Origin: Roseateles amylovorans
Lineage (GTDB): Bacteria; Pseudomonadota; Gammaproteobacteria; Burkholderiales; Burkholderiaceae_C
Direction of reading: 5' to 3'
DNA: 64,000 nucleotides
NCBI RefSeq assembly: GCF_025398155.2
Contig: NZ_CP104562.2
Location: 2,480,001 to 2,544,000 of the forward strand
Translations under genes and position numbers: made by a program
Shown here: positions 34,778 through 44,200 of the stretch, one piece after another
Numbering within the stretch: position 1 is the stretch's first letter
How the letters are laid out: each line of letters opens with the position of its first letter
Notes under the pieces: model-generated
The model's input: only the letters and a program-made list of their open reading frames with translations
Databases searched by the model: none
What the model was told of the DNA's origin: nothing

Positions 34778-34872
34778 GCGGCCCAGGCGAACGGCACGGA
34801 CGGCGGGAGACATCTCCAGCCGCTCGCGCTCCCCGGTGGTGACCCACCTCGGCCTCGCCACGACGCTCAAAG
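34778..34872 (-). promoter_or_regulatory. Probable ZTP (pfl) riboswitch upstream of glyA
   Basis: On the minus strand, GCGTCGTGGCGAGGC is followed by GGTGGG-TCA-CCACC, then GGGGAGCGCG, a variable linker of about 35 bases, and CGCCTGGGC. These match, in order, the conserved blocks of the ZTP aptamer: first junction strand, hairpin, GGGGAGC bulge and the CGCCUGGGC pseudoknot loop. ZTP riboswitches commonly precede glyA in betaproteobacteria and turn it on when ZMP/ZTP signals 10-formyl-THF shortage. About 100 bases remain to the start codon for the expression platform. Confidence 0.75.
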
Positions 34873-35338
34873 AAGCTTGAGCGGCGGGGAGTCCTGATCG
34901 CCAGTTGCGCGAAGCTCGCAGTGTAGCCGCAGCCGCCCGCTCACAGTCGCATCCGCACCATCACGGTGAATGGATCCGAGGGACATCTTCCGCCAAAGGG
35001 ACACCGAGGCGGAAAAAGAAAAAGGCGGCAAAGCTCGCCGCCCATCAAGCGGAGCAAGGAGACCCGGCTCCGATGGGCTCGTGCTCGCCCCGAGGGGTCC
35101 GACCAGCAGAAGCGCCCCGCCCAAAAGAAAAGGCGGCGAAGCTCGCCGCCCATTGAACGAAGCAAGGAGACCCGGCGCCCCCGAGCTCCTGCTCGCCTCG
35201 TGGGGCCACACCAGCAAGCCCCCGCGAAAAAAGAAAAAGGCGGCGAAGCTCGCCGCCTATCAAGCGGAGCAAGGAGATCCGGCTCTGCCGGGCTCCCTGC
35301 TCGCCCCCTGGGGGGCCGGCGTCAGCCGGTAGGGGGGG
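34873..35338. other. Non-coding interval upstream of glyA
   Basis: No gene is seen. The first 140 bases should contain the glyA promoter on the minus strand. The rest is taken up by three tandem hairpin-bearing repeats described separately. Confidence 0.6.
35011..35320 (-). repeat. Three tandem ~107-bp repeats, each with a terminator-like hairpin
   Basis: Each unit has an A-rich tract (AAAAAGAAAAA type), then a perfect or near-perfect hairpin GGCGGCgAAGCTcGCCGCC at 35024-35042, 35132-35150 and 35239-35257, then CAAGCGGAGCAAGGAGACCCGG and a G/C-rich tail with GAGCTCCTGCTCGCC. Spacing is 108 and 107 bases. On the minus strand each stem is followed by a T-rich run, so they would terminate transcription from the transglycosylase gene that ends at 35339. 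Confidence 0.85.
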
Positions 35339-36181
35339 TCAATGCATCATCGCCACTTGTTCGCCGGTGGGCTGTGGTGAAGAAGCGGGTTCGCGGACGG
35401 GGCGCGGGGCTGACGGGCTCACGTTGCGTCCCTGAATGACCATCTTGAGCAGTTCCTGCTCCGCCAGCACCCGGGCCGGATAGCCGGTGTCATCCGGCAG
35501 ATTCGCGGCGCCCACATACCGGCGCAGGCCTTCATCCACACCCCCGGCACGCTGGATGCATTCCTTCAGCACCTGCACGCCGACCCGCAGATTGGTGATC
35601 GGATCGAACGCAGCCAGATTGCCGCCGAAGGCTTCGTACTTGTCGTCATGCACCCGGGTCAGCACCTGCATCAGGCCCTGAGCGCCGACGGAACTCTGCG
35701 CAAACGGATTGAAGCCGGATTCGATCGCCATGATCGCCAGGATGAGTGTGGGATCCACGCGGGCACGCTGACCGACATCCCAGGCTTCCTTGACCAGCCG
35801 GCTGACCGGTTCCGGCGCCACGCGGTAGCGACGCGCCAGGTACTGGGCCACCGCCGCCTGCTGGCGGGTCAGCTCCTTGGGATCGACCGCCGTGGCGCGG
35901 GTGATCGCTTCGGGTTCGGCCATCAGCGCCAGCACATCGCCGGATGCTTCCACCCGGGCTTCGTGGCGGGCGTTGAGCCAGCCCAGCACCTGGTTTTCCA
36001 CTTGCTGGCGCATGTCCGCCTGACTGGCGAAGATGATGCCGACCGCCACCACGGCGAAGCCGAGCAGGGCGAGGGTGTTATGGCTGACGACCAGCAACCC
36101 CTGGCCGATGTCTTTGATGAAAAGCACCAGGGCCGATCGGGCCTGGCGGGAGAGGGATAGAACTTGAGAACGCGCTGTCAT
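35339..36181 (-). CDS. Lytic transglycosylase (SLT domain), membrane-anchored
   Basis: The 280-residue protein has a short cytoplasmic tail, one transmembrane segment (LALLGFAVVAVGIIFASQ, about 37-54) and a C-terminal SLT domain in the periplasm: LILAIMAIESGFNPFAQSSVGAQGLMQVL with the catalytic Glu of the ES motif, then NLRVGVQVLKECIQR and a final helix. It would cleave peptidoglycan glycan strands non-hydrolytically. The AGLMQV-type motif is QGLMQV. CATTAT (36251-36246) with TTGAAG 19 bases upstream is a weak promoter candidate on this strand. Confidence 0.88.
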   Translation of the reverse strand: MTARSQVLSLSRQARSALVLFIKDIGQGLLVVSHNTLALLGFAVVAVGIIFASQADMRQQVENQVLGWLNARHEARVEASGDVLALMAEPEAITRATAVDPKELTRQQAAVAQYLARRYRVAPEPVSRLVKEAWDVGQRARVDPTLILAIMAIESGFNPFAQSSVGAQGLMQVLTRVHDDKYEAFGGNLAAFDPITNLRVGVQVLKECIQRAGGVDEGLRRYVGAANLPDDTGYPARVLAEQELLKMVIQGRNVSPSAPRPVREPASSPQPTGEQVAMMH

Positions 36182-36438
36182 GCGACTCCTTTCTCCGACA
36201 TCCCGCCCTCCTGAACCTCAGCGGTCCCGGCGGCGGGGGATGGCGATAATGGGCCGTTTCGTTTCGCGTCCTTCAATGACTGACAGGGGCGGGCGATTCG
36301 GCGTCCATTGGCAGCGAGCCGGCCTTGCTGTCCCAAAGCAAGGACCGGGATAACCCTGGGATCCAGGGCAGGGCGCGATTCTATGGATCAAAAATAACCC
36401 GTCAACCTGATGGGCCTCATTCTTAATTTCTTTTGGTT

Positions 36439-37992
36439 ATGAAGTATCGGGATTTGCGTGACTTTGTCAGCGCTCTGGAGGGCATGGGCGAGCTGCGCCG
36501 TGTGACCGAGCCGGTGTCCCCCGTGCTGGAGATGACGGCCCTGAGCGACATGGTGCTGCGTGCAGAAGGGCCGGCGCTGCTGTTCGAGCAGCCGACCGGC
36601 TATCGGACGCCGGTATTGGCCAATCTTTTTGGGACACCCAAACGGGTGGCGCTGGGTATGGGGGCGGACTCCACCGCCCAATTGAGGGAGGTCGGCCAGC
36701 TGCTGGCCAGCCTGAAGGAGCCCGAGCCGCCCCGCGGCCTGAAGGATGTGGGCCGGCTGGCGCAGATGGCCAAGGCGCTGTGGGACATGAAACCGTCGAT
36801 CGTGCGCCGGCCGGTGTGCCAGGAGCAGGTGATCGAGGGCGCCGAGGTCGACCTCAAGCGCTTCCCCATTCAGACCTGCTGGCCTGGCGATATCGGCCCG
36901 CTGCTCACCTGGGGGCTGGTCATCACCCGTGGCCCGCAGAAGGTGGCCCAGCCTCGGCTGAGGCAGAACCTGGGCATCTACCGCCAGCAATTGATCGGTC
37001 GACGCCAATTGATCATGCGATGGCTGGCCCACCGGGGCGGGGCGCTCGATTTCAGGGACTTCGCCCTGGCCAATCCGGGGCAGCCGTTCCCGATCGCGGT
37101 GGCCTTGGGCACCGATCCGGCCACCATCCTGGGTGCGGTGACGCCGGTGCCGGACACGCTCTCGGAGTACCAGTTCGCCGGCCTGCTGCGAGGTTCCCGG
37201 ACCGAGCTGGCCGACACCGGTGTGGGCGAGGCGGGCCGCATGCTGCAGGTGCCGGCCAATGCCGAAATCGTGCTGGAGGGCCATATCCCGCCGGCCGCCC
37301 CGGGCTATACCGGGCACAGCGATGACGGCATCCCGCTCAAGGAGAAGGGCGGCTACCTGCATGCGCTGGAAGGTCCGTTCGGCGACCACACTGGCTATTA
37401 CAACGAGCAGGACTGGTTCCCTGTCTTCGAGGTCAGCCGCATCACCCAGCGCGACAACCCGATCTATCACTCCACCTACACCGGCAAGCCGCCGGACGAG
37501 CCCGCGGTGCTGGGCGTGGCGCTGAACGAGGTGTTCGTTCCCATCCTGCAGAAGCAGTTCCCGGAGATCCTCGACTTCTACCTGCCGCCCGAAGGCTGCA
37601 GCTACCGGATGGCGGTGATCTCCATCCGCAAGGCCTATCCGGGCCATGCCAAGCGCCTGATGTTCGGTCTGTGGAGCTATCTGCGCCAGTTCATGTATAC
37701 GAAGTTCATCGTCGTGGTGGACGAGGACGTGAACATCCGCAGCTGGCAGGACGTGATCTGGGCCATCACCACCCGGATGGACCCCGCCCGCGACACCACG
37801 CTGGTGGAGAGCACGCCGATCGATTACCTCGACTTCGCCTCGCCCGTCAGCGGCCTGGGCGGCAAGATGGGCCTGGATGCCACCAACAAGTGGCCGGGCG
37901 AGACCACCCGCGAATGGGGGCGCACCATCGACATGCCAGCCGATCAGAAAGCGCGCGCGCAGGATTTATATAAGCGTTTGTTCGGGGGCTAG
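36439..37992 (+). CDS. ubiD: UbiD-family 4-hydroxy-3-polyprenylbenzoate decarboxylase
   Basis: The 517-residue prenylated-FMN-dependent decarboxylase acts in ubiquinone synthesis. Recognisable stretches are YRDLRDFVSALEGMGELRRV, GDIGPLLTWGLVITRGP, NLGIYRQQLIGR, EAGRMLQVPANAEIVLEGHIPP, EGPFGDHTGYYN and the metal/E-R-E region EVSRITQRDNPIYHSTYTGKPPDEP, with VVVDEDVNIRSWQDVIWAITTR near the end. ATG 36439 is used; a TTG two codons earlier is open. The 5' region is AT-rich. The cofactor-making enzyme UbiX is not in the window. Confidence 0.96.
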   Translation: MKYRDLRDFVSALEGMGELRRVTEPVSPVLEMTALSDMVLRAEGPALLFEQPTGYRTPVLANLFGTPKRVALGMGADSTAQLREVGQLLASLKEPEPPRGLKDVGRLAQMAKALWDMKPSIVRRPVCQEQVIEGAEVDLKRFPIQTCWPGDIGPLLTWGLVITRGPQKVAQPRLRQNLGIYRQQLIGRRQLIMRWLAHRGGALDFRDFALANPGQPFPIAVALGTDPATILGAVTPVPDTLSEYQFAGLLRGSRTELADTGVGEAGRMLQVPANAEIVLEGHIPPAAPGYTGHSDDGIPLKEKGGYLHALEGPFGDHTGYYNEQDWFPVFEVSRITQRDNPIYHSTYTGKPPDEPAVLGVALNEVFVPILQKQFPEILDFYLPPEGCSYRMAVISIRKAYPGHAKRLMFGLWSYLRQFMYTKFIVVVDEDVNIRSWQDVIWAITTRMDPARDTTLVESTPIDYLDFASPVSGLGGKMGLDATNKWPGETTREWGRTIDMPADQKARAQDLYKRLFGG

Positions 37993-38186
37993 TTCGCTCG
38001 GGCCGGTCTTGAAAGCCGGCGTTGCGGCGTCTAAGTTTGTGAAGCCTTCATGGCACAACCTCTGGCGCAGTCGCTGCGCGCCAGGAGCCCTGCGGCACAT
38101 CGCCACAGAGCCCCACAGGCGGCTAGTCCGCCCCACCCCTTCCCCGACCGGGTCGCCCGGCGCGGAAGGGGTTTCTCATGGTCATG

Positions 38187-38266
38187 GCGCCGAGCCGCCG
38201 AGACGCCGCGCCGATGTGCCGCTGAGCCGCTGAGCCGCTGAGCCGCTGTGCCGCCGAGCCGCTGTG
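38187..38266. repeat. Degenerate octamer tandem array (10 units)
   Basis: Ten 8-bp units of consensus CCGCTGAG run from GCGCCGAG to CCGCTGTG, three of them identical. The array lies in the convergent gap between ubiD and the YdcF-family gene and stops 15 bases short of the latter's stop codon. The remainder of 37993-38280 holds no gene. Confidence 0.9.
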
Positions 38267-38280
38267 AGGCTGCTCCGCGC

Positions 38281-39048
38281 TCAATGGCCGGCCATCCACC
38301 CCAGCCATTCATAGCCGAGGTAGCGGGCGCGGGCGATTCCTTCCTGTGACGGCAGCACATCGCGCCATTCGTAGCCGGGCGGATTGAGTCCGATGGGCGC
38401 CGGCACCAGCTCGATGTCCTGGGGCAGTTCCGCCCGGAAGGCCCGGATGGCGCGGCGCATATGCACGTCATGGGTGACCAGCACGACCCGCCGGATGCCC
38501 TGGCCCTTCAACATCTCCGCACTGAATCGGGCGTTGTCGCGGGTGTCGGCGGAACGGTCTTCCAGCCAGCGGGGCGTGAACCCGAACTGCTCGCGGGCGA
38601 GCCGGTCCGCCAGGGCGGCCTCGCTGGGTTGACCCGGCTTGGGGAAGCGCCCGGGACCGCCGGACATCAGCAACGGACAGTCGCACTGCCGCGCCAGCCA
38701 GATACCGTAGCGCAGCCGCTCGACCGACAGCGTCTTCAATTGCGAGCCGTGATACTCCGGCACCAGCACCCGGCCGCCGGCCCCCAGCACCACGATGGCC
38801 GTCTGGGGTGCAGGCACCTCGGCCAGGCGGCGCAGGTCGAAGGCGGACTGTCGCCCGAGCAGCCGATCCTGCAGCCACTGCGCGCCGAAATCGGTGCTGC
38901 CCACCCAGACACTGACCAACCCCAGCACGAACATGGCGCGCGCGGCCCAGGCGTGGCGAGGTCGCAGCCACCAACCGAGCAGCAGCAGCGGGAAGGCGCC
39001 GGTCGGCGGTAACAGAAACGCCGCGAGGCCGTGTGTCAGTTCGTTCAT
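38281..39048 (-). CDS. YdcF/ElyC-family membrane protein (DUF218)
   Basis: The 255-residue protein has two hydrophobic N-terminal segments (FLLPPTGAFPLLLLGWWL, AMFVLGLVSVWVGSTDF) and a DUF218 domain: TAIVVLGAGGRVLVPEY, LRYGIWLARQCDCPLLMSGGPG, EDRSADTRDNARFSAEML, RRVVLVTHDVHMRRAIRAF. The E-x-x-S-x-x-T-x-E/D-N signature is kept as EDRSADTRDN. Family members such as ElyC affect envelope and lipid-carrier metabolism. It is divergent from the DUF748 gene across 43 bases, so their promoters overlap. Confidence 0.85.
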   Translation of the reverse strand: MNELTHGLAAFLLPPTGAFPLLLLGWWLRPRHAWAARAMFVLGLVSVWVGSTDFGAQWLQDRLLGRQSAFDLRRLAEVPAPQTAIVVLGAGGRVLVPEYHGSQLKTLSVERLRYGIWLARQCDCPLLMSGGPGRFPKPGQPSEAALADRLAREQFGFTPRWLEDRSADTRDNARFSAEMLKGQGIRRVVLVTHDVHMRRAIRAFRAELPQDIELVPAPIGLNPPGYEWRDVLPSQEGIARARYLGYEWLGWMAGH

Positions 39049-39091
39049 CGGTGTCAGGCGTTGAGGGCCGCCAGCATAATCCCGATGGTTG

Positions 39092-42000
39092 ATGACTTCG
39101 GTGACTGCTCACGTGCTGTTTTCCTCTCTGCCGATCTGGCCGCGGCGCGTGGCGCGCGGGATGCTGGGCCTTGTGCTGCTGATCGTCGCGACGCTGTTGA
39201 TCGCGTGGTTTGCGCTGCCCCTGTGGATCGAGCGTCAAGGCGTGCGGATCGCCAGCGAGCGGCTGGGGCGGACCGTCACACTGGAAGCAGCCCACTTCAC
39301 GCCATGGCGCCTGGCGCTGGCCCTGGAGGGGCTGCGGATCGGTGGCCCGACGCCGGAGTCGCCCGCCTTGCTCGAGGTCAAGCGCATCGAGGCCGCGCTG
39401 TCGCCACGGTCGGTGCTGCATCTGGCGCCGATCCTGTCCTCGCTCACCATCGACACCCCCCGACTTCGGGTGGCCGTGTTGGCGCAAGGGCACACCGACC
39501 TGGACGACGTCATTGCCCGCCTGACCCGCGGCCCGGCGGCGGATCCGGCAGTGCCGGCGCAGGAACCCGACCTGGCGCTCTACAACATCCAGTTGGTGGG
39601 TGGTGAAGTGCAGGTGGATGACCGCAGCGCCGGCATGACGCACCGGCTCAGCGATTTGATGCTGGGCGTGCCGTTTGTCTCGACGCTGGACGCGGATGTC
39701 GACGTGCATGTGCAGCCTCGGCTGTCCGGTCGGCTCAACGGTGTTGTCTTTGAAAGCGAAGCCCAGGCGCAGCCGTTCGCGCAGACCCGAAGCGCCAGCC
39801 TGACCTTCAAGCTGGATACGCTGGACCTCGCCGCCTATCGCGCCTACTGGCCGCATGCCTTGCCCTTGCGCCTGGCCCGTGGGACCCTGACGGCGCAACT
39901 GACACTGGACTTCCATCAACCGAGGGCGCAGCCGCCGGTGTTGAAGCTCAGCGGACGGGCGTCGGTGCACCAATTGGCGCTCCAGCGTCGTCCTGCCGAG
40001 ACCCCTTCCGCGACCCAAGGCGGCGCCGCAGGCACCGACGGTTGGGAGGACTGGCTGCGCTGGGGCGACCTGACCGTCGATCTGGCCGATGTCCAGCCGC
40101 TGCGGCGCCAGGTGCTGCTCTCCGGCCTGACCCTGGAGCGTCCCGAGCTGTTGCTGGGCCGCGATGCCCAAGGGCGATTTGCAGTGCCTCTCGTGGACAG
40201 CACCGCGGCCGCCACGTCCTCCCGGCAGGGCGGTTCGCCGGTCCCACGGCAGGCGGCGGCGTCGGCAGTGCCGTCATTGAAGCTGTCGGCCGTGGCCACG
40301 TCTGCGCCGTCCAACGAGGCCGCGAGGGCCATGGCGGCGGCCTCGGCGGCCCTGGCGCCGGCGCCTGCCACCGCCCCGACACCCTCGGCCTGGCGCTTGG
40401 GGATTGCACGCCTGGACGTCCGTGACGGGCGCATCGGCTGGGACGACCGTGCGGTGAAGCCCGCTGCCACCTTGGGCCTGAATGCGCTCACGCTGAAGGG
40501 CAGCGGCTTGAGCTGGCCGCTGGCGAAAGCGGCACCGATCGAGCTGTCGGCGACCTTGGCACCGCAGGGCGATGCCGTACCTGCCAAGCAGGGCAAGACC
40601 GCGTCAGGCGGTGCAAAGTCGGCGTCGGCGTCAGCGTCAGCGTCGGCGACCGTGACTGCCAAGGGTCAGCTCGGCGCCGACGGCGTGGCCGTGGACTGGG
40701 CGCTGCGGGACCTGTCCCTGGGCTGGTTCGCGGATTACCTGAAGGCGGCGACGCCGCTGCGAATCGGAGGACAGGTCTCTGCGCAGGGCAGCGTCCGTAC
40801 CGGGCCGCAAGGGGAGGAGGTTCGGCTCGCTTTTCGCGATCTGGCGTTCACACGGCTTGAGGCGGCCGATGGCCAGAAGGCCGTGGTGTCGATCGACACG
40901 CTCAGCCTGGACCAGGCGGACATCGCGTTCGACGCCCATCGGATCAGCGCCGGCCGGCTGCTCGTGAAGGCGCCGCGCGCCCAATTGGCGCGCGATCAGG
41001 CGGGGGCCTGGAACTGGCAAGCCTGGCTGCCGGCGGGCGGGTCGTCCGCCGACGCGGCGGCCACCCCGGCGGCTCGTCCGACCGCGGTGGCCTCGGCGGC
41101 CGTGGCGGCCAGCGCCGCTCCGGGCGCCGATCCGGGCGCGTCGTCCCCATGGACGGCGCAGCTCGCCGAGGTGTTCTTGGAGGGCGGCGATGTCCAATTG
41201 ATGGACCTCTCGACCCATGTGCTGGATGACGAACCGGCGCGTCCGGTCGGTGTCCAGGAGCTGAGCCTGCGCTTGTCCGCCCTGGATTGGGATGGTCAGC
41301 AGCTCCGCAAGCCGACCAACGCCCAGCTGAGCCTGACGATGCGTCGACCGGACGCCACCCGCCGCAGCGCGCGCGAGGCGCCGCGTCTGCAGTGGGAGGG
41401 ACAGATCGCGATGTCGCCGCTGAGGGTCAGCGGCCGGGTGAAGACCGAGCGCCTGCCGCTGCATTGGGTGGATCCCTATCTGGATCCCTCGATCGGCATC
41501 CATCTGCAGCGGGTCGAAGCCAGCCTGAAAGGCGATTTCAGCTATGCCGATCAACCGACCGGGCCCTCCCTGCAAGCCGCAGGGGACCTGCTGCTGGCCG
41601 AACTCCGCTTGCGCCAGGCGCGGCTGCAGGAAGGGCGCCGCCGCTCCGCCGAGGACCTGCTGAGCTGGCAGGCTTTGCGCCTGAACGGCTTCAAGCTGCG
41701 GATGGCGCCGGCCCGGGCGCCGGAGGTCGTCATCCAGCAAGCGGGCCTGGACGAGTTCTACGCCCGACTCATCATCAATGAGCAGGGGCGACTCAATCTG
41801 CGCGATCTGCGCCAGACCGATCAAGGCCAGGCGGTGTCCGCCGCGGCGGGCGCTTCGTCCGCCGTTGGCGCGGAACCGGGGGCTGCCGTGGCCGCCATGA
41901 AGCCATCGACACCGGTCGCCACGGACGCCGCCCGCGTGGTGGCCGGCGCCGCACCCGCCGTGGCCGCCAGCGGGCCCGCCGCCGAGCCCGTCGTGCGGCT

Positions 42001-43414
42001 GAGCATCGCGGAGACCCGACTCAACGGCGGGCAGGTCGATTTCAATGACCGGTTCGTCAAGCCCAATTACAGCGCCCGATTGAGCGAACTGACCGGCACC
42101 CTGGGCAGTTTCTCGGCAGGGTCGACCGCGATGGCACCGCTGCAACTGCGCGGTCGTGTGGCGGGCACCGGGCTGCTGGACGTGAGCGGAGCGCTCAATC
42201 CCAGCGGCGCGCCGCTGGCGCTGGACATCACCGCCAGCGCGACCGACATCGAGCTGGCGCCGCTCTCGCCGTATGCCGGCAAATACGCCGGTTATGCAAT
42301 CGAGCGCGGCAAGCTGTCCAGCCGGGTCCACTATCAGATCGAGCCGGGCGGCCGTCTGGTGGCGGAAAACAAGATCGTGCTGAACCAGCTCAGCTTCGGC
42401 GACCGCATCGACAGCCCGGAGGCGACCAAGCTGCCCGTCCGGCTGGCCGTGGCCCTGCTGAAGGACAGCAACGGGGTGATCGATGTGAACCTGCCGATCA
42501 GCGGCTCGATCAACGACCCGGATTTCAGCGTCGGTGGCTTGATCGTCAAACTGATCGTCAATCTCCTAACCAAGGCGGTCACCGCGCCGTTCTCGCTGCT
42601 GTCCGGCGGAGGCAGCGCGGAGATGAGCCAGTTGGCCTTCCCGCCCGGCACCGCCAGCCTGCCGGAAGCCACGGCCCAGCGCCTGGATGCCGTGGCCAAG
42701 ATCCTGGCGGACAAGCCGACGCTGCAGTTGAGCATCACCGGATGGGTGGATGCGGCAGCAGAGCGCCGCGCCGCCCAGGCCGTCCAGTTGGAAGAGGCGA
42801 TGCTGGCAGAGCGTCGCCGTGAGCTGCGGCGCCAGCAGAACACGGTGCCGGTCGCCGCTTCGGCACCGGCCGCGGCATCCGCATCGCCCGCGCGCGCGAA
42901 GTCGGCCGCGGGGGCTCCGGCGTCCGCGCCGACCGTGGCGGATGCTGCAGCGCAGGCTTCCGACGCGGCGACACCTGCGGACGGGTCGGCCGGCGGGGTC
43001 GCGGTGGGCGCAGCGGGGGCCTCGTCCGCGCCCGCCGGGGGCGGTGTGACCGCCTCGCCGGCCCAGGTGCCGATCACGCTGGACGATGCCCAGCGCCAGC
43101 GCTTGTTGAAGGTGGTCTACGACAACGCCAAGCTGCCCGACAAGCCGCGCAATCTGCTGGGCTTGGCCAAGGACCTGCCGGCTGAGCAGATGCGCCAGTT
43201 GTTGATGGACAGCTATCGCATCAGCGATGAGCAGATGCGCGAACTGGCATTGCAGCGTTCGGTGGTGGTGCGTGATGCGCTGATCGCCCGGGGCGTGCCG
43301 AATGCGCGTCTGTTCCTGGCCTCGCCGAAGCTGCATGAATCCGAAGCCGGGCAGGGCACGGACGGTGATCGAGGCTGGCAGCCGAAAGTGGATTTGTCGC
43401 TGACCGCCCAGTGA
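39092..43414 (+). CDS. AsmA-like DUF748 envelope protein (1440 residues)
   Basis: A single transmembrane helix (GMLGLVLLIVATLLIAWFALPLWIE, about residues 23-47) is followed by a very long periplasmic part. The AsmA/DUF748 pattern recurs: GRTVTLEAAHFTPWRLALALEGLRI, VDPYLDPSIGIHLQRVEASLKGDF, RLSIAETRLNGGQVDFNDRFVKPNYSARL and ELTGTLGSFS, and a C-terminal KILADKPTLQLSITGWVD. Large proteins of this repeated beta-groove class move phospholipids between membranes. Ala/Pro-rich linkers (for example about 385-430 and 640-690) interrupt the beta domains. It is encoded alone, followed by msrA after 171 bases with an (ACCGGCCCC)n nonamer repeat. Confidence 0.85.
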   Translation: MTSVTAHVLFSSLPIWPRRVARGMLGLVLLIVATLLIAWFALPLWIERQGVRIASERLGRTVTLEAAHFTPWRLALALEGLRIGGPTPESPALLEVKRIEAALSPRSVLHLAPILSSLTIDTPRLRVAVLAQGHTDLDDVIARLTRGPAADPAVPAQEPDLALYNIQLVGGEVQVDDRSAGMTHRLSDLMLGVPFVSTLDADVDVHVQPRLSGRLNGVVFESEAQAQPFAQTRSASLTFKLDTLDLAAYRAYWPHALPLRLARGTLTAQLTLDFHQPRAQPPVLKLSGRASVHQLALQRRPAETPSATQGGAAGTDGWEDWLRWGDLTVDLADVQPLRRQVLLSGLTLERPELLLGRDAQGRFAVPLVDSTAAATSSRQGGSPVPRQAAASAVPSLKLSAVATSAPSNEAARAMAAASAALAPAPATAPTPSAWRLGIARLDVRDGRIGWDDRAVKPAATLGLNALTLKGSGLSWPLAKAAPIELSATLAPQGDAVPAKQGKTASGGAKSASASASASATVTAKGQLGADGVAVDWALRDLSLGWFADYLKAATPLRIGGQVSAQGSVRTGPQGEEVRLAFRDLAFTRLEAADGQKAVVSIDTLSLDQADIAFDAHRISAGRLLVKAPRAQLARDQAGAWNWQAWLPAGGSSADAAATPAARPTAVASAAVAASAAPGADPGASSPWTAQLAEVFLEGGDVQLMDLSTHVLDDEPARPVGVQELSLRLSALDWDGQQLRKPTNAQLSLTMRRPDATRRSAREAPRLQWEGQIAMSPLRVSGRVKTERLPLHWVDPYLDPSIGIHLQRVEASLKGDFSYADQPTGPSLQAAGDLLLAELRLRQARLQEGRRRSAEDLLSWQALRLNGFKLRMAPARAPEVVIQQAGLDEFYARLIINEQGRLNLRDLRQTDQGQAVSAAAGASSAVGAEPGAAVAAMKPSTPVATDAARVVAGAAPAVAASGPAAEPVVRLSIAETRLNGGQVDFNDRFVKPNYSARLSELTGTLGSFSAGSTAMAPLQLRGRVAGTGLLDVSGALNPSGAPLALDITASATDIELAPLSPYAGKYAGYAIERGKLSSRVHYQIEPGGRLVAENKIVLNQLSFGDRIDSPEATKLPVRLAVALLKDSNGVIDVNLPISGSINDPDFSVGGLIVKLIVNLLTKAVTAPFSLLSGGGSAEMSQLAFPPGTASLPEATAQRLDAVAKILADKPTLQLSITGWVDAAAERRAAQAVQLEEAMLAERRRELRRQQNTVPVAASAPAAASASPARAKSAAGAPASAPTVADAAAQASDAATPADGSAGGVAVGAAGASSAPAGGGVTASPAQVPITLDDAQRQRLLKVVYDNAKLPDKPRNLLGLAKDLPAEQMRQLLMDSYRISDEQMRELALQRSVVVRDALIARGVPNARLFLASPKLHESEAGQGTDGDRGWQPKVDLSLTAQ

Positions 43415-43585
43415 GGCTTGACGGCTGCTCTATGCTGGAACGACGTCGGCCCCATCTGGGGACGTTCCGCCCCACACGCCAGACCGGCCCCACCGGCCCC
43501 ACCGGCCCGACCCGCCCGGTGGCGACGTGACGCAGGGCGTCCCCAAGCTTCGTTCTGCGGACTTCACGAGCACAAGGAAGATGCC

Positions 43586-44200
43586 ATGACTGCCACGACC
43601 ACTTCATCATCCCCCGCCAACGGCCTGAACCCTGGCGGCCCAGGCGTCGCCCGTCCCGCCAAAGAGGACCTGATCACCTTGGGCGGCGGCTGCTTCTGGT
43701 GCACCGAGGCGGTGTTTCTGCGCGTCAAGGGCGTGCTGGGCGTCGAGTCCGGCTACACCAACGGCGCGGCTCAGAATCCCAGCTATGAACAGGTCTGTTC
43801 CGGCAACACCGGACATGCGGAAGTGGTGCGGGTGCGCTTCGACCCGAGCCAGGTCAGCCTGAGCGATCTGCTGCAGGTCTTCTTCACCATCCATGACCCG
43901 ACCACACTGAACCGCCAGGGGGCGGACGTGGGCACGCAGTACCGCTCCGGCATCTATTACCAGCGCACCGACCAACTCGCCGACATCCGCCAGGTGATGG
44001 ACGAGGCCAACCGCGCCCATGGCGGCAAGGTGGTGACCGAGGTGCAGCCGGAGCAGAACTACTGGCCGGCCGAGGCCTATCACCAGCGCTATTTCGAGAA
44101 CCATCCGGAGCAGGGTTACTGCGCCTTCGTGGTCGCGCCGAAGGTGGACAAGTTCATGCTGCGCTTCAAGGCGCTGATCAAAGACGAGGCGTCGGCTTGA
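43586..44200 (+). CDS. msrA: Peptide-methionine (S)-S-oxide reductase MsrA
   Basis: The 204-residue enzyme repairs oxidised methionine. The catalytic Cys lies in GGGCFWCTEAVFLRVKGVLGVESGY, and GNTGHAEVVRVRFDP, FFTIHDPTTLNRQGADVGTQYRSGIYY and EQNYWPAEAYHQRYF are family signatures. The C-terminal resolving Cys is in QGYCAFVVAPK. A 25-residue Ser/Thr/Pro-rich N-terminus precedes the domain and does not look like a signal peptide. AAGGAAG precedes ATG 43586. Its stop overlaps the TTG start of the ABC ATPase, coupling an oxidative-repair enzyme to a transporter operon. Confidence 0.95.
   Translation: MTATTTSSSPANGLNPGGPGVARPAKEDLITLGGGCFWCTEAVFLRVKGVLGVESGYTNGAAQNPSYEQVCSGNTGHAEVVRVRFDPSQVSLSDLLQVFFTIHDPTTLNRQGADVGTQYRSGIYYQRTDQLADIRQVMDEANRAHGGKVVTEVQPEQNYWPAEAYHQRYFENHPEQGYCAFVVAPKVDKFMLRFKALIKDEASA

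Noticed and set aside
34866..35439. Lys/Arg-rich open frames between glyA and the transglycosylase gene
   Set aside because: They read through the three tandem hairpin repeats; their apparent protein repeats reflect the DNA repeats.
43418..43585. Longer MsrA N-terminus
   Set aside because: The in-frame extension crosses a nonamer repeat, has no ribosome site, and AAGGAAG clearly marks ATG 43586.
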